Shown: in pieces, positions 1 through 5,059 of the stretch | How positions within the stretch are numbered: the stretch's first letter is position 1 | How the letters are laid out: the number at the start of each line of letters is the position of its first letter | From: Candidatus Dormiibacterota bacterium | GTDB lineage: Bacteria; Chloroflexota; Dormibacteria; Aeolococcales; Aeolococcaceae | NCBI GenBank assembly: GCA_003170875.1 | Contig: PMYJ01000241.1 | Coordinates: forward strand, 1 to 5,059 | Reading direction: 5' to 3' | DNA: 5,059 nucleotides | Translations under genes and position numbers: made by a program | Notes under the pieces: generated by a model | The model's input: the letters and a program-made list of their open reading frames with translations, nothing else | What the model was told of the DNA's origin: nothing | Database searches by the model: none

Positions 1-929
1 TCGGCCTCCACCTCCCCGGCACGGAGCGGGCGCACCGCGTCGAGGAAGCGTCGCATCTGCAGCCTCCCGGGTCGGGCCGGGAGGGTGACGGTCACCTGGT
101 CGGCGAAGGCGAAGAGCCCGACCCGGTCGCCGGTGGCCAGGGCCACGTGGATGAGCAGGAGGGCGGCGTTGATGGCGTGGTCCAGCTTGGTCAGGGCCCC
201 CGCCCCGACTCCCATCAGCCGCCCGTGGTCGAGGCAGACGATGACCGGCTGAGAGCGCTCGGGGATCATCTCGGTCGCCATCAGCCGCCCGGTGCGGGCG
301 GTGGCCTTCCAGTTGATGCGGCGCTGGGGGTCGTCGGGGACCGCCTCGCGGATCCTCTCGAACTCGGTGCCCTCACCCGCCCGCCGTTGGGTCCGCACCC
401 CCAGCTCGGCGAGCTGGCCGCGCCGGGCCAGGGCCTCATAGACCCGGATGGCCGCCAGGTCGGCGTCGATCCGGACCGTCCCACCCTCGCCGACCGAGGA
501 CTGGCGCAGCCCGAGGCGCCAGGGTCCCGGGCAGCGGATCACGGTGGCTCCGAAGCTCTCCTCGCCGCGCCCGGCCGGGGTCACCGTGTAGCGAAGGGTG
601 CCGGGCAGCCCGAGGCGGCCCGCCGCCCCCTCGGCGGCGAGCCGGGGTGGATGCTCGTCGCGGACCTCGGCGGGGAGGGGCCGCCGCAGGCGGGGGTGCA
701 CCCCGATGTGGACGGTCACCGGATTCGGCCGGCCGACGGAGAGGATCTCGTCGTGCTCTCGGGTCACGCGGAGGCGATCCAGCCCGGGAGCGCGGCGCCA
801 GTCGATGAGGACGGCGAGGGCCGCGACCGCGACCACGGCGACGCCGGGGAGGAGCAGGCCCGGATACGCCACAGCGGCGGCCAGAGGGACCAGAGCGACC
901 AGAAGGAGCGCCGCCCCCCACCGGGTCAT
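1..929 (-). CDS. DUF58 domain (VWA-like) membrane protein, C-terminus cut by window edge
   Basis: The frame is open from the ATG at 927-929 to the left edge, giving 309 residues; DUF58 proteins are usually about 400 or more, so the last quarter is missing. The N-terminus MTRWGAALLLVALV starts a two-helix membrane hairpin (about 5-21 and 23-43), followed by IDWRRAPGLDRLRVTRE and a beta-rich region (about 52-155) with the recurring 'TPAGRGEESFGATVIRCPGPWRLG' pattern (117-140) typical of the family. The DUF58 core follows: GEGTEFERIREAVPDDPQRR (185-204), INWKATARTGRLMATE (205-220), then a hydrophobic strand ending in CLDHGRLMG (232-240) and GDRVGLFAFAD (267-277), which correspond to strands of a von Willebrand A fold. 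D234 sits at the first metal-site position, but the usual DxSxS is replaced by DHGRL, as in several high-GC relatives. It is the expected membrane partner of the adjacent MoxR ATPase. The chosen ATG puts the first helix at the extreme N-terminus. Confidence 0.93.
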   Translation of the reverse strand, partial: MTRWGAALLLVALVPLAAAVAYPGLLLPGVAVVAVAALAVLIDWRRAPGLDRLRVTREHDEILSVGRPNPVTVHIGVHPRLRRPLPAEVRDEHPPRLAAEGAAGRLGLPGTLRYTVTPAGRGEESFGATVIRCPGPWRLGLRQSSVGEGGTVRIDADLAAIRVYEALARRGQLAELGVRTQRRAGEGTEFERIREAVPDDPQRRINWKATARTGRLMATEMIPERSQPVIVCLDHGRLMGVGAGALTKLDHAINAALLLIHVALATGDRVGLFAFADQVTVTLPARPGRLQMRRFLDAVRPLRAGEVEA

Positions 930-969
930 GGGCGCCGCTCTGTTCCGCCGATCTCCATGTCGGCGCCGA
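930..969 (-). other. 40-base gap between MoxR and DUF58 genes
   Basis: The short spacer shows no terminator. A weak purine-rich stretch (AGAGCGG) lies about 6-12 bases before the DUF58 ATG and may serve as a poor ribosome binding site. A 10-codon minus-strand frame, ATG at 956-958 to TGA at 926-928, crosses the spacer and ends in an ATGA overlap with the DUF58 start. Confidence 0.4.
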
Positions 970-1920
970 TCACCGCGGGATCGGGACGCGGTTCACCGCC
1001 CGCTCCACCGCCGCCACCTCGCTGATGCCCTGGATCTCCGCCTCGGGGCGGCGGATCAGCCGGTGACGGAGCGCCGGGACGCAGATGTCCTTGACGTCCT
1101 CGGGGGCCACGAAGTCCCTGCTCCGCAGCGCCGCCATCGCCTTGCCCCCGAGGAGGAGCGCGATCGCGCCGCGCGGGCTCGCTCCCAGGGAGAGATCCGG
1201 GCTCGTCCGCGTCGCCGCCACGATCTGGCCGATGTAGCCGACGATGGCGTCGCTCACCGTGATCCTGGCGACCTCGGCGCGCGCCGCGTCGAGGGTCGCC
1301 TGGTCCACCACCGCGGCGATCCCGGCCGCCGCGAGGTCGTGGGGGTCGAACCCCCGGTCAAAGCGGCGCAGCATCTCGGCCTCGGCGTTGGGGGCCGGGA
1401 CCTGGACCTCCAGCTTGAAGAAGAAGCGGTCGAGCTGTGCCTCCGGAAGCGGGTAGGTCCCCTCGTACTCGATCGGGTTCTGGGTGGCCACCACCAGGAA
1501 TCGGCCGCCGAGGGGCATGCGCTGGCCGTCGCTCGTGACCTGGCGCTCCTCCATCGCCTCGAGGAGCGCGGCCTGGGTCTTGGCCGGAGCGCGGTTGATC
1601 TCGTCGGCGAGCAGTGTGTCGGTGAAGATCGGCCCGGGGCGGAACTCGAAAGTGCCGCTGTCGGGGCGATACACGTTGGTGCCGATGATGTCCGAGGGGA
1701 GCAGGTCGGGGGTGAACTGCACCCTCTTGAAGCCGGCGTCCATCGATGCGGCGAGGCAGCGGGCCATGAGGGTCTTGGCGGTCCCGGGAACGCCCTCGAG
1801 CAGCACGTGCCCGCGGCAGAGGACGGCGAGCAGCAGCCCGTCGATCACCTGCTGCTGCCCGACCACGGCCCGGCCGATCGTCTCCTGGACGGTGCTGCGG
1901 AGGTCGGCGGCGACGGGCAT
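970..1920 (-). CDS. MoxR-family AAA+ ATPase
   Basis: 316 residues, a normal length for MoxR proteins. The visible motifs are GHVLLEGVPGTAKT (37-50, with Walker A GVPGTAKT and K49), Walker B TLLADEINRAP (102-112, with D106 and E107), sensor 1 ATQNP (145-149), PLPEAQLDRFFFKL (157-170, with R165 as the likely arginine finger) and the sensor 2 segment GASPRG (246-251, with R250). The C-terminal lid contains FVAPEDVKDICVPALRHR. MoxR proteins are cytosolic ATP-driven chaperones, usually encoded beside VWA-domain proteins, that help mature or assemble partner complexes. The DUF58 gene 40 bases downstream is the expected partner. The ATG at 1918-1920 was chosen because it leaves the usual short lead before VVGQ (19-22). 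The open frame reaches further upstream to 2139 but overlaps the DUF4350 gene and adds Arg/Ser/Pro-rich non-homologous sequence. No clear Shine-Dalgarno sequence is seen. Identification as the moxR2-type paralogue rests on gene order only, so no symbol is given. Confidence 0.96.
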   Translation of the reverse strand: MPVAADLRSTVQETIGRAVVGQQQVIDGLLLAVLCRGHVLLEGVPGTAKTLMARCLAASMDAGFKRVQFTPDLLPSDIIGTNVYRPDSGTFEFRPGPIFTDTLLADEINRAPAKTQAALLEAMEERQVTSDGQRMPLGGRFLVVATQNPIEYEGTYPLPEAQLDRFFFKLEVQVPAPNAEAEMLRRFDRGFDPHDLAAAGIAAVVDQATLDAARAEVARITVSDAIVGYIGQIVAATRTSPDLSLGASPRGAIALLLGGKAMAALRSRDFVAPEDVKDICVPALRHRLIRRPEAEIQGISEVAAVERAVNRVPIPR

Positions 1921-1990
1921 CGGGAGGCATTGTCGCAGCCAATCGGAGCCACGGGGTGAACTCAGCCGCCAGAACCGGGGCGTGGAGCGG
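1921..1990 (-). other. 70-base gap between DUF4350 and MoxR genes
   Basis: This is the largest untranslated stretch in the window. It holds no strong hairpin followed by a T-run, so no intrinsic terminator is called. A 5-base CCACG/CGTGG pairing with a 27-base loop is too weak to matter. A GACAAT hexamer lies about 8 bases before the MoxR start, but without a properly spaced -35 element. An internal promoter or longer leader for the MoxR gene is possible but not shown. Confidence 0.4.
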
Positions 1991-3169
1991 TCAGCGGATC
2001 GCGGCCACGCCCCATTCGGTTTCGAGCGCGTCGACACGGCGGGCCAACCCGAGCAGCTCGCTCTCCGCGGGACGGCCGGCGGCCATGAACCGCGCCTCCG
2101 CGAGGAGGAGGCCGGCCGCGTGCGCCCGCTCCTGCCCAAACCCGGAGAGCGCCGCCACGAAATCGGTGTCGGAGAGGCGCGGTTCGACCCCGGTCACCCT
2201 CCCCAGCCGGAGCTTGAGCTCCTCGGCGTAGCGCCCCGCCACCGCCCCCCGCTCGTGGGTGCGCGCGAGGAGGTCGCCGACCGCGTCGATGTGCTCCAGG
2301 ACGCTGGGGACGCGCGCGGGGTCGCGCCGTGGCAGCGGGCGCCCCAGCCGCCGTCCGCTGGTCCAGAGAAAGAGCAGGAGGATCACCACGACGGCCGCCA
2401 CTGCGGCCAGCAGCGGCCCCTGGAAGACGGCGGTCAGCCCCTGGTCGCTGGAGCCGGCGGCGCCGAGATGGTGGATCTCGTCGAAGCCGACCCGACTGCC
2501 GCGAGCGTCCTGGACAAGCCCGAGGATGAAGGAGGCCGAGGCCCCCCGCCGGAGCCCGTCGTTGCTCAGAGGGTAGTCGCTCCCGATCAGATAGAGACGG
2601 CCGGCGCCGACCTGGACGGCGACGGCCACCGGCTCCGCGGCGCTGCCCAGGAGTGGCACCAGGTTGGTGCCGCCGGAGAACGCCCATACGTTCCCCACAG
2701 GGGACTCCCCGGACGGGACGAGTGGGACGCTGCCGACACCGGTGCTCCCGGGATACGGCTGGCTGGGAGAGGCGGCGCTGACGTCGGAGGCCTCCGCGTC
2801 GATGCCGAGCGGCTGGAGCACCGCCGCCGCCGCGTCGGGGTCGACGACGGCGAGGATCACCTCTCCCCCACCGCGCAGGAAGGCCGTCAGGCTCGCGTCG
2901 TCGCTCGCGGTGTAGGCGTACTGGTCGAGGGGCGCAGCCGATATCAACACGTCCGTGCCCCCGAGGGTGAATTCGGAGTCGATGCGGTCGACGTTGCCGC
3001 CGATCGCCTGCAGCCAGTCGTAGAGGGCGAGGGTTCCGACCTTGTCATTGCCCGTACTGGTGTAGTCGTCGTCCCCGCCGGACCCCGGGGCGGCGATGAC
3101 GAGGACCACCACCAGGATGGCGAGCACCGCGACGAGGATCGCGACCGGGGCGACGTTGGAGCGTTTCAT
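1991..3169 (-). CDS. DUF4350 domain membrane protein
   Basis: 392 residues from the ATG at 3167-3169, which overlaps the stop of the DUF4129 gene as ATGA and places an N-terminal membrane helix (about 7-27) straight after MKRSNV. The extracytoplasmic part (about 28-248) begins with 'YTSTGNDKVGTLALYDWLQAIGG' (36-58), the typical opening of DUF4350, where a short linker leads into a GldG-like alpha/beta domain. Further family marks are TDVLISAAPLD (72-82), FLRGGGEVILAV (97-108), GRLYLIGSDYPLSNDGL (190-206) and FDEIHH (229-234). A second helix lies at about 250-269. A cytoplasmic tail of about 120 residues follows, with RRDPARVPSVLEHIDAVGDL and a mostly helical, charged end. The protein contains no cysteine, so it lacks the nucleophile of class I glutamine amidotransferase-like folds, to which this domain is thought to be distantly related; a binding or structural role is more likely than catalysis. 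An upstream ATG at 3214 would add 15 Pro/Arg-rich residues and lose the ATGA junction, so it was not chosen. Confidence 0.88.
   Translation of the reverse strand: MKRSNVAPVAILVAVLAILVVVLVIAAPGSGGDDDYTSTGNDKVGTLALYDWLQAIGGNVDRIDSEFTLGGTDVLISAAPLDQYAYTASDDASLTAFLRGGGEVILAVVDPDAAAAVLQPLGIDAEASDVSAASPSQPYPGSTGVGSVPLVPSGESPVGNVWAFSGGTNLVPLLGSAAEPVAVAVQVGAGRLYLIGSDYPLSNDGLRRGASASFILGLVQDARGSRVGFDEIHHLGAAGSSDQGLTAVFQGPLLAAVAAVVVILLLFLWTSGRRLGRPLPRRDPARVPSVLEHIDAVGDLLARTHERGAVAGRYAEELKLRLGRVTGVEPRLSDTDFVAALSGFGQERAHAAGLLLAEARFMAAGRPAESELLGLARRVDALETEWGVAAIR
3166..3169 (-). other. ATGA overlap joining DUF4129 and DUF4350 genes
   Basis: On the minus strand the ATG of the DUF4350 gene (3167-3169) overlaps the TGA of the DUF4129 gene (3166-3168). 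This four-base overlap is a classic mark of translational coupling and fits two products needed together. Confidence 0.85.
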
Positions 3170-4095
3170 GCCGGCGGGCGGCCCCGGGCGGAGAGCGCGC
3201 GGATCGCCTGGCACTCGCCCCGCACCTCCTCCCAGCGATCAGCGTCGACGGGGGCCTCCGAGTACCAGGCGCGGTCGAAGCCTGCCGCGGCCGGCCCGAG
3301 CCGGGCGGACAGCTCGGGGTCGCCGCCGGCGTGAGCGAGCAGCTCCGGAGTGGTCCACGCCGGCTGCACCGGAAGCCTCCCGCGCTGGACGAGGCTCACC
3401 AGGGCGCTCCGGAAGGCACGGCGCACGGCTTCGCGGAAGTCGCCGCGATCTGACGCGGCGAGCGCCCCGGCCCACTCCGCCTCCGCGTCGGCGTCGGGCG
3501 GGACGGCTCCCGGGTCGATCTTCGGTTCTCGTCCCGAGGCGATCACCTGGCGCACGCGCCAGCCGGCGATCGCAACCACCACGGCGAGGATGAGGGCCGC
3601 AAGGAGGATGGCCCACATCGGCCCCAGGGTGCCGACGGCGCGGCCCAGGAAGTTGGCGATGGCGTTGAGCAGGTTCTGGGCCCAGTCCGAGGCGGGCGGC
3701 TGATCGAGGTTGGCGAAGGTCGGGGAGTTGTAGACGCCCGAGAGCGCCTGACGCTCCTTGCTCGTCTCGGCACCGCACCCCGATCCGTCCGGGGCCTGGA
3801 GGGTCCCGACCTCGGTGCCGAGCAGCTGCTCCGCCCCCGCGAGGTCGCCGCTCTGAAGGTCGGAGATGACCGGATCGAGGGCGGCGGTCGCCCCGTCCGC
3901 GGACGCCAATGCCTGGAGCTGCTGCACCGCCGCCGGTATGGAGGACCCCGCCTCGAGGTCGCTCCGGAGCTGGCGGAGCTGGGCGACGTAATCGGTACTG
4001 CAGCCCGACGCCGCGGCGGGGACGGCACCCGCCAGAAGGGCGGCTGCGCCGGCCAAGAGCGGCAGGAGGAGGAGAGCGCGGCGGCCGTGTATCAC
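3166..4095 (-). CDS. DUF4129 domain membrane protein with signal peptide
   Basis: 309 residues from a GTG at 4093-4095, two bases after the stop of the upstream gene. This start gives a textbook signal peptide: HGRR, a long Ala/Leu core (7-25), then a PAAAS cleavage region near residue 29. Residues 30-157 form a helical extracytoplasmic region with two cysteines (C32, C107), ending in a stretch (about 119-151) with the pattern 'VYNSPTF...SDWAQNLLNAI..FLGR', which commonly precedes the membrane helix in DUF4129 proteins. One transmembrane helix spans about 158-178. The cytoplasmic C-terminus (about 205-285) matches DUF4129: a repeated-helix 'GDFREAVRRAFRSALVSLVQRG', a TTPELL segment and FDRAWYSEAPV. 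DUF4129 is often fused to transglutaminase-like proteins of the TgpA type; here it stands alone with no such enzyme in view. Its job is unknown; the context suggests a component of a MoxR/DUF58 membrane complex. The frame is open upstream to an ATG at 4626, but that stretch overlaps the previous gene and would bury the signal peptide. Confidence 0.88.
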   Translation of the reverse strand: MIHGRRALLLLPLLAGAAALLAGAVPAAASGCSTDYVAQLRQLRSDLEAGSSIPAAVQQLQALASADGATAALDPVISDLQSGDLAGAEQLLGTEVGTLQAPDGSGCGAETSKERQALSGVYNSPTFANLDQPPASDWAQNLLNAIANFLGRAVGTLGPMWAILLAALILAVVVAIAGWRVRQVIASGREPKIDPGAVPPDADAEAEWAGALAASDRGDFREAVRRAFRSALVSLVQRGRLPVQPAWTTPELLAHAGGDPELSARLGPAAAGFDRAWYSEAPVDADRWEEVRGECQAIRALSARGRPPA

Positions 4096-4100
4096 GGTCA
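4093..4100 (-). other. Stop/start junction of the first two genes
   Basis: Read on the minus strand, the TGA stop of the membrane-domain gene (4098-4100) is followed by two bases and then the GTG start (4093-4095) of the DUF4129 gene. No convincing Shine-Dalgarno sequence precedes the GTG, so translation of the second gene is probably coupled to the first. This spacing also supports the GTG as the true start. Confidence 0.7.
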
Positions 4101-5059
4101 GAGTGACTGCGCGAGCATCTCGATATCGAAGGCCTCGCGGCGGATCCGGATGTCGTAGTAGACGAGGGTGAGGAGGATGAGGATGAAGGGCGAGGTGAAG
4201 ATCTGGACCACGCCGGTGGCGAGCACCTCGATCACCGCTCGGGTGCCGATCGGCGCACCGCTGACCACCAGCCCGGGGAGAGTACCGAGAATCTCGCTCA
4301 GGATGGCGCTCACCACGCCGATCACCAGGTAGAAGAGGACGATCCGCCAGAACGAGCCCTGGGTCAGCCGCGTGCTCCGCCGCAGGGCGGCCACCGGCGA
4401 GAGCCGCTCCAGGACGACGGCCTGGATGCCGAGGCAGAACCTGATGTAGGTGAAGAGGAAGTAGACGAGCCACGCCACCAGGAGCAGCAGGAACGCCCCC
4501 GCGGCGGCGGCGCCAGAGCCCGACAGCGCGACCAGGAGAGTCAAGAGGGTGGCGCCCACGAGCGGGCCGATCCAGATCCCCAGCTCGAGCAGGACGTAGC
4601 CGATCAGTCCACTGATGCGATGCCACACCGTGCTGAGCGCGGGGCCCACCCCGGTGGGCCGGTCCAGGTACTCATCGCTCACCACGCGGATGACCGCCCC
4701 CTGGGCCAGGGGCAGGAGCAGAACGAAGTAGGCGAGGGAGATGGCGAGGACGGTGACCTCGGCAGTGAACACGGGCCCCAGCGCGCTGAGAGGGACTGCC
4801 TGGGCCGAGCTGGCACGCGAGGAGAACGAGATGATGGTCGCGAGCGGGGACTGCTCGAGGAAGAACTCCACGGCGAGGTAGGGCAGCTGGAAGAGGGCGG
4901 TGATCGCAAGGATCACCAGGAACTTCCGGCGGTAGACCGTGAACGCCGAGTCGAGCAGCTCACCGAACGACTGGGCCCGGAACCTGCCCGAGCCGGTGAC
5001 CGGGGGTGCCCAGGCCCAGGTGGGGAATCCAGCCGGGGGGTGGCCGGGAGGGCCGTAGC
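4098..5059 (-). CDS. Multi-pass membrane protein, GDPD membrane-domain type (N-terminus cut by window edge)
   Basis: The reading frame stays open from the right window edge to a TGA at 4098-4100, giving 319 visible residues; the true start lies outside. The visible N-terminus is a soluble tail rich in Pro, Gly and aromatics (YGPPGHPPAGFPTWAWAPP). An amphipathic segment FGELLDSAFTVYRRKF (about residues 31-46) follows, then about six hydrophobic helices near residues 46-67, 98-120, 149-178, 186-210, 236-258 and 275-300. Between helices 4 and 5 is the segment LSPVAALRRSTRLTQGSFWR (219-238), and the protein ends with YYDIRIRREAFDIEML. The 'gELLD.af..yRR.f', 'AlrRS.rLt.gsFWR' and terminal 'YyDiRiRrE.fDie' signatures are those of integral membrane proteins annotated as 'glycerophosphoryl diester phosphodiesterase membrane domain'. 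No catalytic phosphodiesterase domain is visible, so a structural or scaffold role is more likely than an enzyme. It is the first visible gene of the cluster. The GTG at 4914-4916 is an internal valine in the first helix and is not the start. Confidence 0.85.
   Translation of the reverse strand, partial: YGPPGHPPAGFPTWAWAPPVTGSGRFRAQSFGELLDSAFTVYRRKFLVILAITALFQLPYLAVEFFLEQSPLATIISFSSRASSAQAVPLSALGPVFTAEVTVLAISLAYFVLLLPLAQGAVIRVVSDEYLDRPTGVGPALSTVWHRISGLIGYVLLELGIWIGPLVGATLLTLLVALSGSGAAAAGAFLLLLVAWLVYFLFTYIRFCLGIQAVVLERLSPVAALRRSTRLTQGSFWRIVLFYLVIGVVSAILSEILGTLPGLVVSGAPIGTRAVIEVLATGVVQIFTSPFILILLTLVYYDIRIRREAFDIEMLAQSL

Noticed and set aside
436..921. 161-codon minus-strand frame within the DUF58 gene
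   Set aside because: It is an out-of-frame Arg/Pro-rich translation. The neighbouring frame from 929 gives the real DUF58 protein.
147..1025. 292-codon open frame on the plus strand
   Set aside because: It is antisense to the DUF58 gene, whose minus-strand translation carries membrane helices and DUF58 core motifs. The plus-strand product is Gly/Asp/Pro-rich noise.
1926..1945. Possible -10 element (GACAAT) ahead of the MoxR gene
   Set aside because: Only four of six positions match the consensus. The nearest -35-like TTCACC lies 20 bases upstream, too far, and the hexamer is too close to the start codon for a normal leader.
598..1959. 453-codon open frame on the plus strand
   Set aside because: It lies antisense to the MoxR gene and part of the DUF58 gene, and its composition is low-complexity without recognisable motifs. 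GC-rich third positions keep the opposite frame free of stops.
1921..2139. N-terminal extension of the MoxR frame to 2139
   Set aside because: The added 73 residues are Arg/Ser/Pro-rich, overlap the DUF4350 C-terminus and have no counterpart in MoxR proteins, which begin shortly before the VVGQ segment.
1484..3334. 616-codon open frame on the plus strand
   Set aside because: It runs antisense to the DUF4350 gene and much of the MoxR gene, both with clear family motifs. Its translation is Arg/Gly/Glu-rich with no domain, as expected for a shadow frame in very GC-rich DNA.
4141..4200. Purine-rich run with repeated GAGGATGA-like units
   Set aside because: It encodes the Leu/Ile/Val-rich last helix of the membrane protein on the other strand; the repetition follows from similar codons rather than a functional repeat.
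4096..4626. N-terminal extension of the DUF4129 frame to an ATG at 4626
   Set aside because: It would overlap over 500 bases of the membrane-domain gene, has a Pro/His/Arg-rich composition, and would place the obvious signal peptide in the middle of the protein.

Overview
The window is very GC-rich, with G or C at most third codon positions. All of the real coding is on the minus strand. It holds one compact gene cluster, transcribed right to left, that fills almost the whole window. No rRNA, tRNA, CRISPR array, insertion sequence or convincing terminator was seen. Codon use, alternative GTG starts and protein family content fit an actinobacterial or related high-GC Gram-positive-type lineage (Dormibacterota and Chloroflexota are alternatives). 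No marker gene settles the taxonomy.

In transcription order the genes are: (1) 4098-5059, a six-helix membrane protein of the 'glycerophosphoryl diester phosphodiesterase membrane domain' type, cut at its N-terminus by the right edge; (2) 3166-4095, a standalone DUF4129 protein with a signal peptide and one transmembrane helix; (3) 1991-3169, a DUF4350 protein with two transmembrane helices; (4) 970-1920, a MoxR-family AAA+ ATPase; (5) 1-929, a DUF58 (von Willebrand A-like) membrane-anchored protein, cut at its C-terminus by the left edge. Genes 1/2 are separated by 2 bases and genes 2/3 overlap as ATGA. Genes 3/4 and 4/5 have gaps of 70 and 40 bases with no visible terminator. This looks like one operon.

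The gene order matches, from memory, the Mycobacterium tuberculosis moxR2 region (about Rv3689 to Rv3693). There a SpoIIM-like and an RDD-family membrane gene lie next to the DUF58 gene; the same may lie just beyond the left edge here. The likely scheme is a cytosolic MoxR ATPase working with the membrane-tethered DUF58 protein to remodel or insert a factor into an envelope complex formed by the DUF4129, DUF4350 and multi-pass membrane proteins. MoxR with a VWA-type partner is an established pairing. The substrate and cell-envelope role of this version are unknown, and the mechanism given here is inference.

The locus is a conserved but poorly characterised system rather than a newly invented one. 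The points most worth following up are the DUF4129 module with no transglutaminase partner, the cysteine-free DUF4350 ectodomain with its Asp-Glu-x-His-His motif, the degenerate metal site of the DUF58 protein, and the Pro/Gly/aromatic tail of the first membrane protein.
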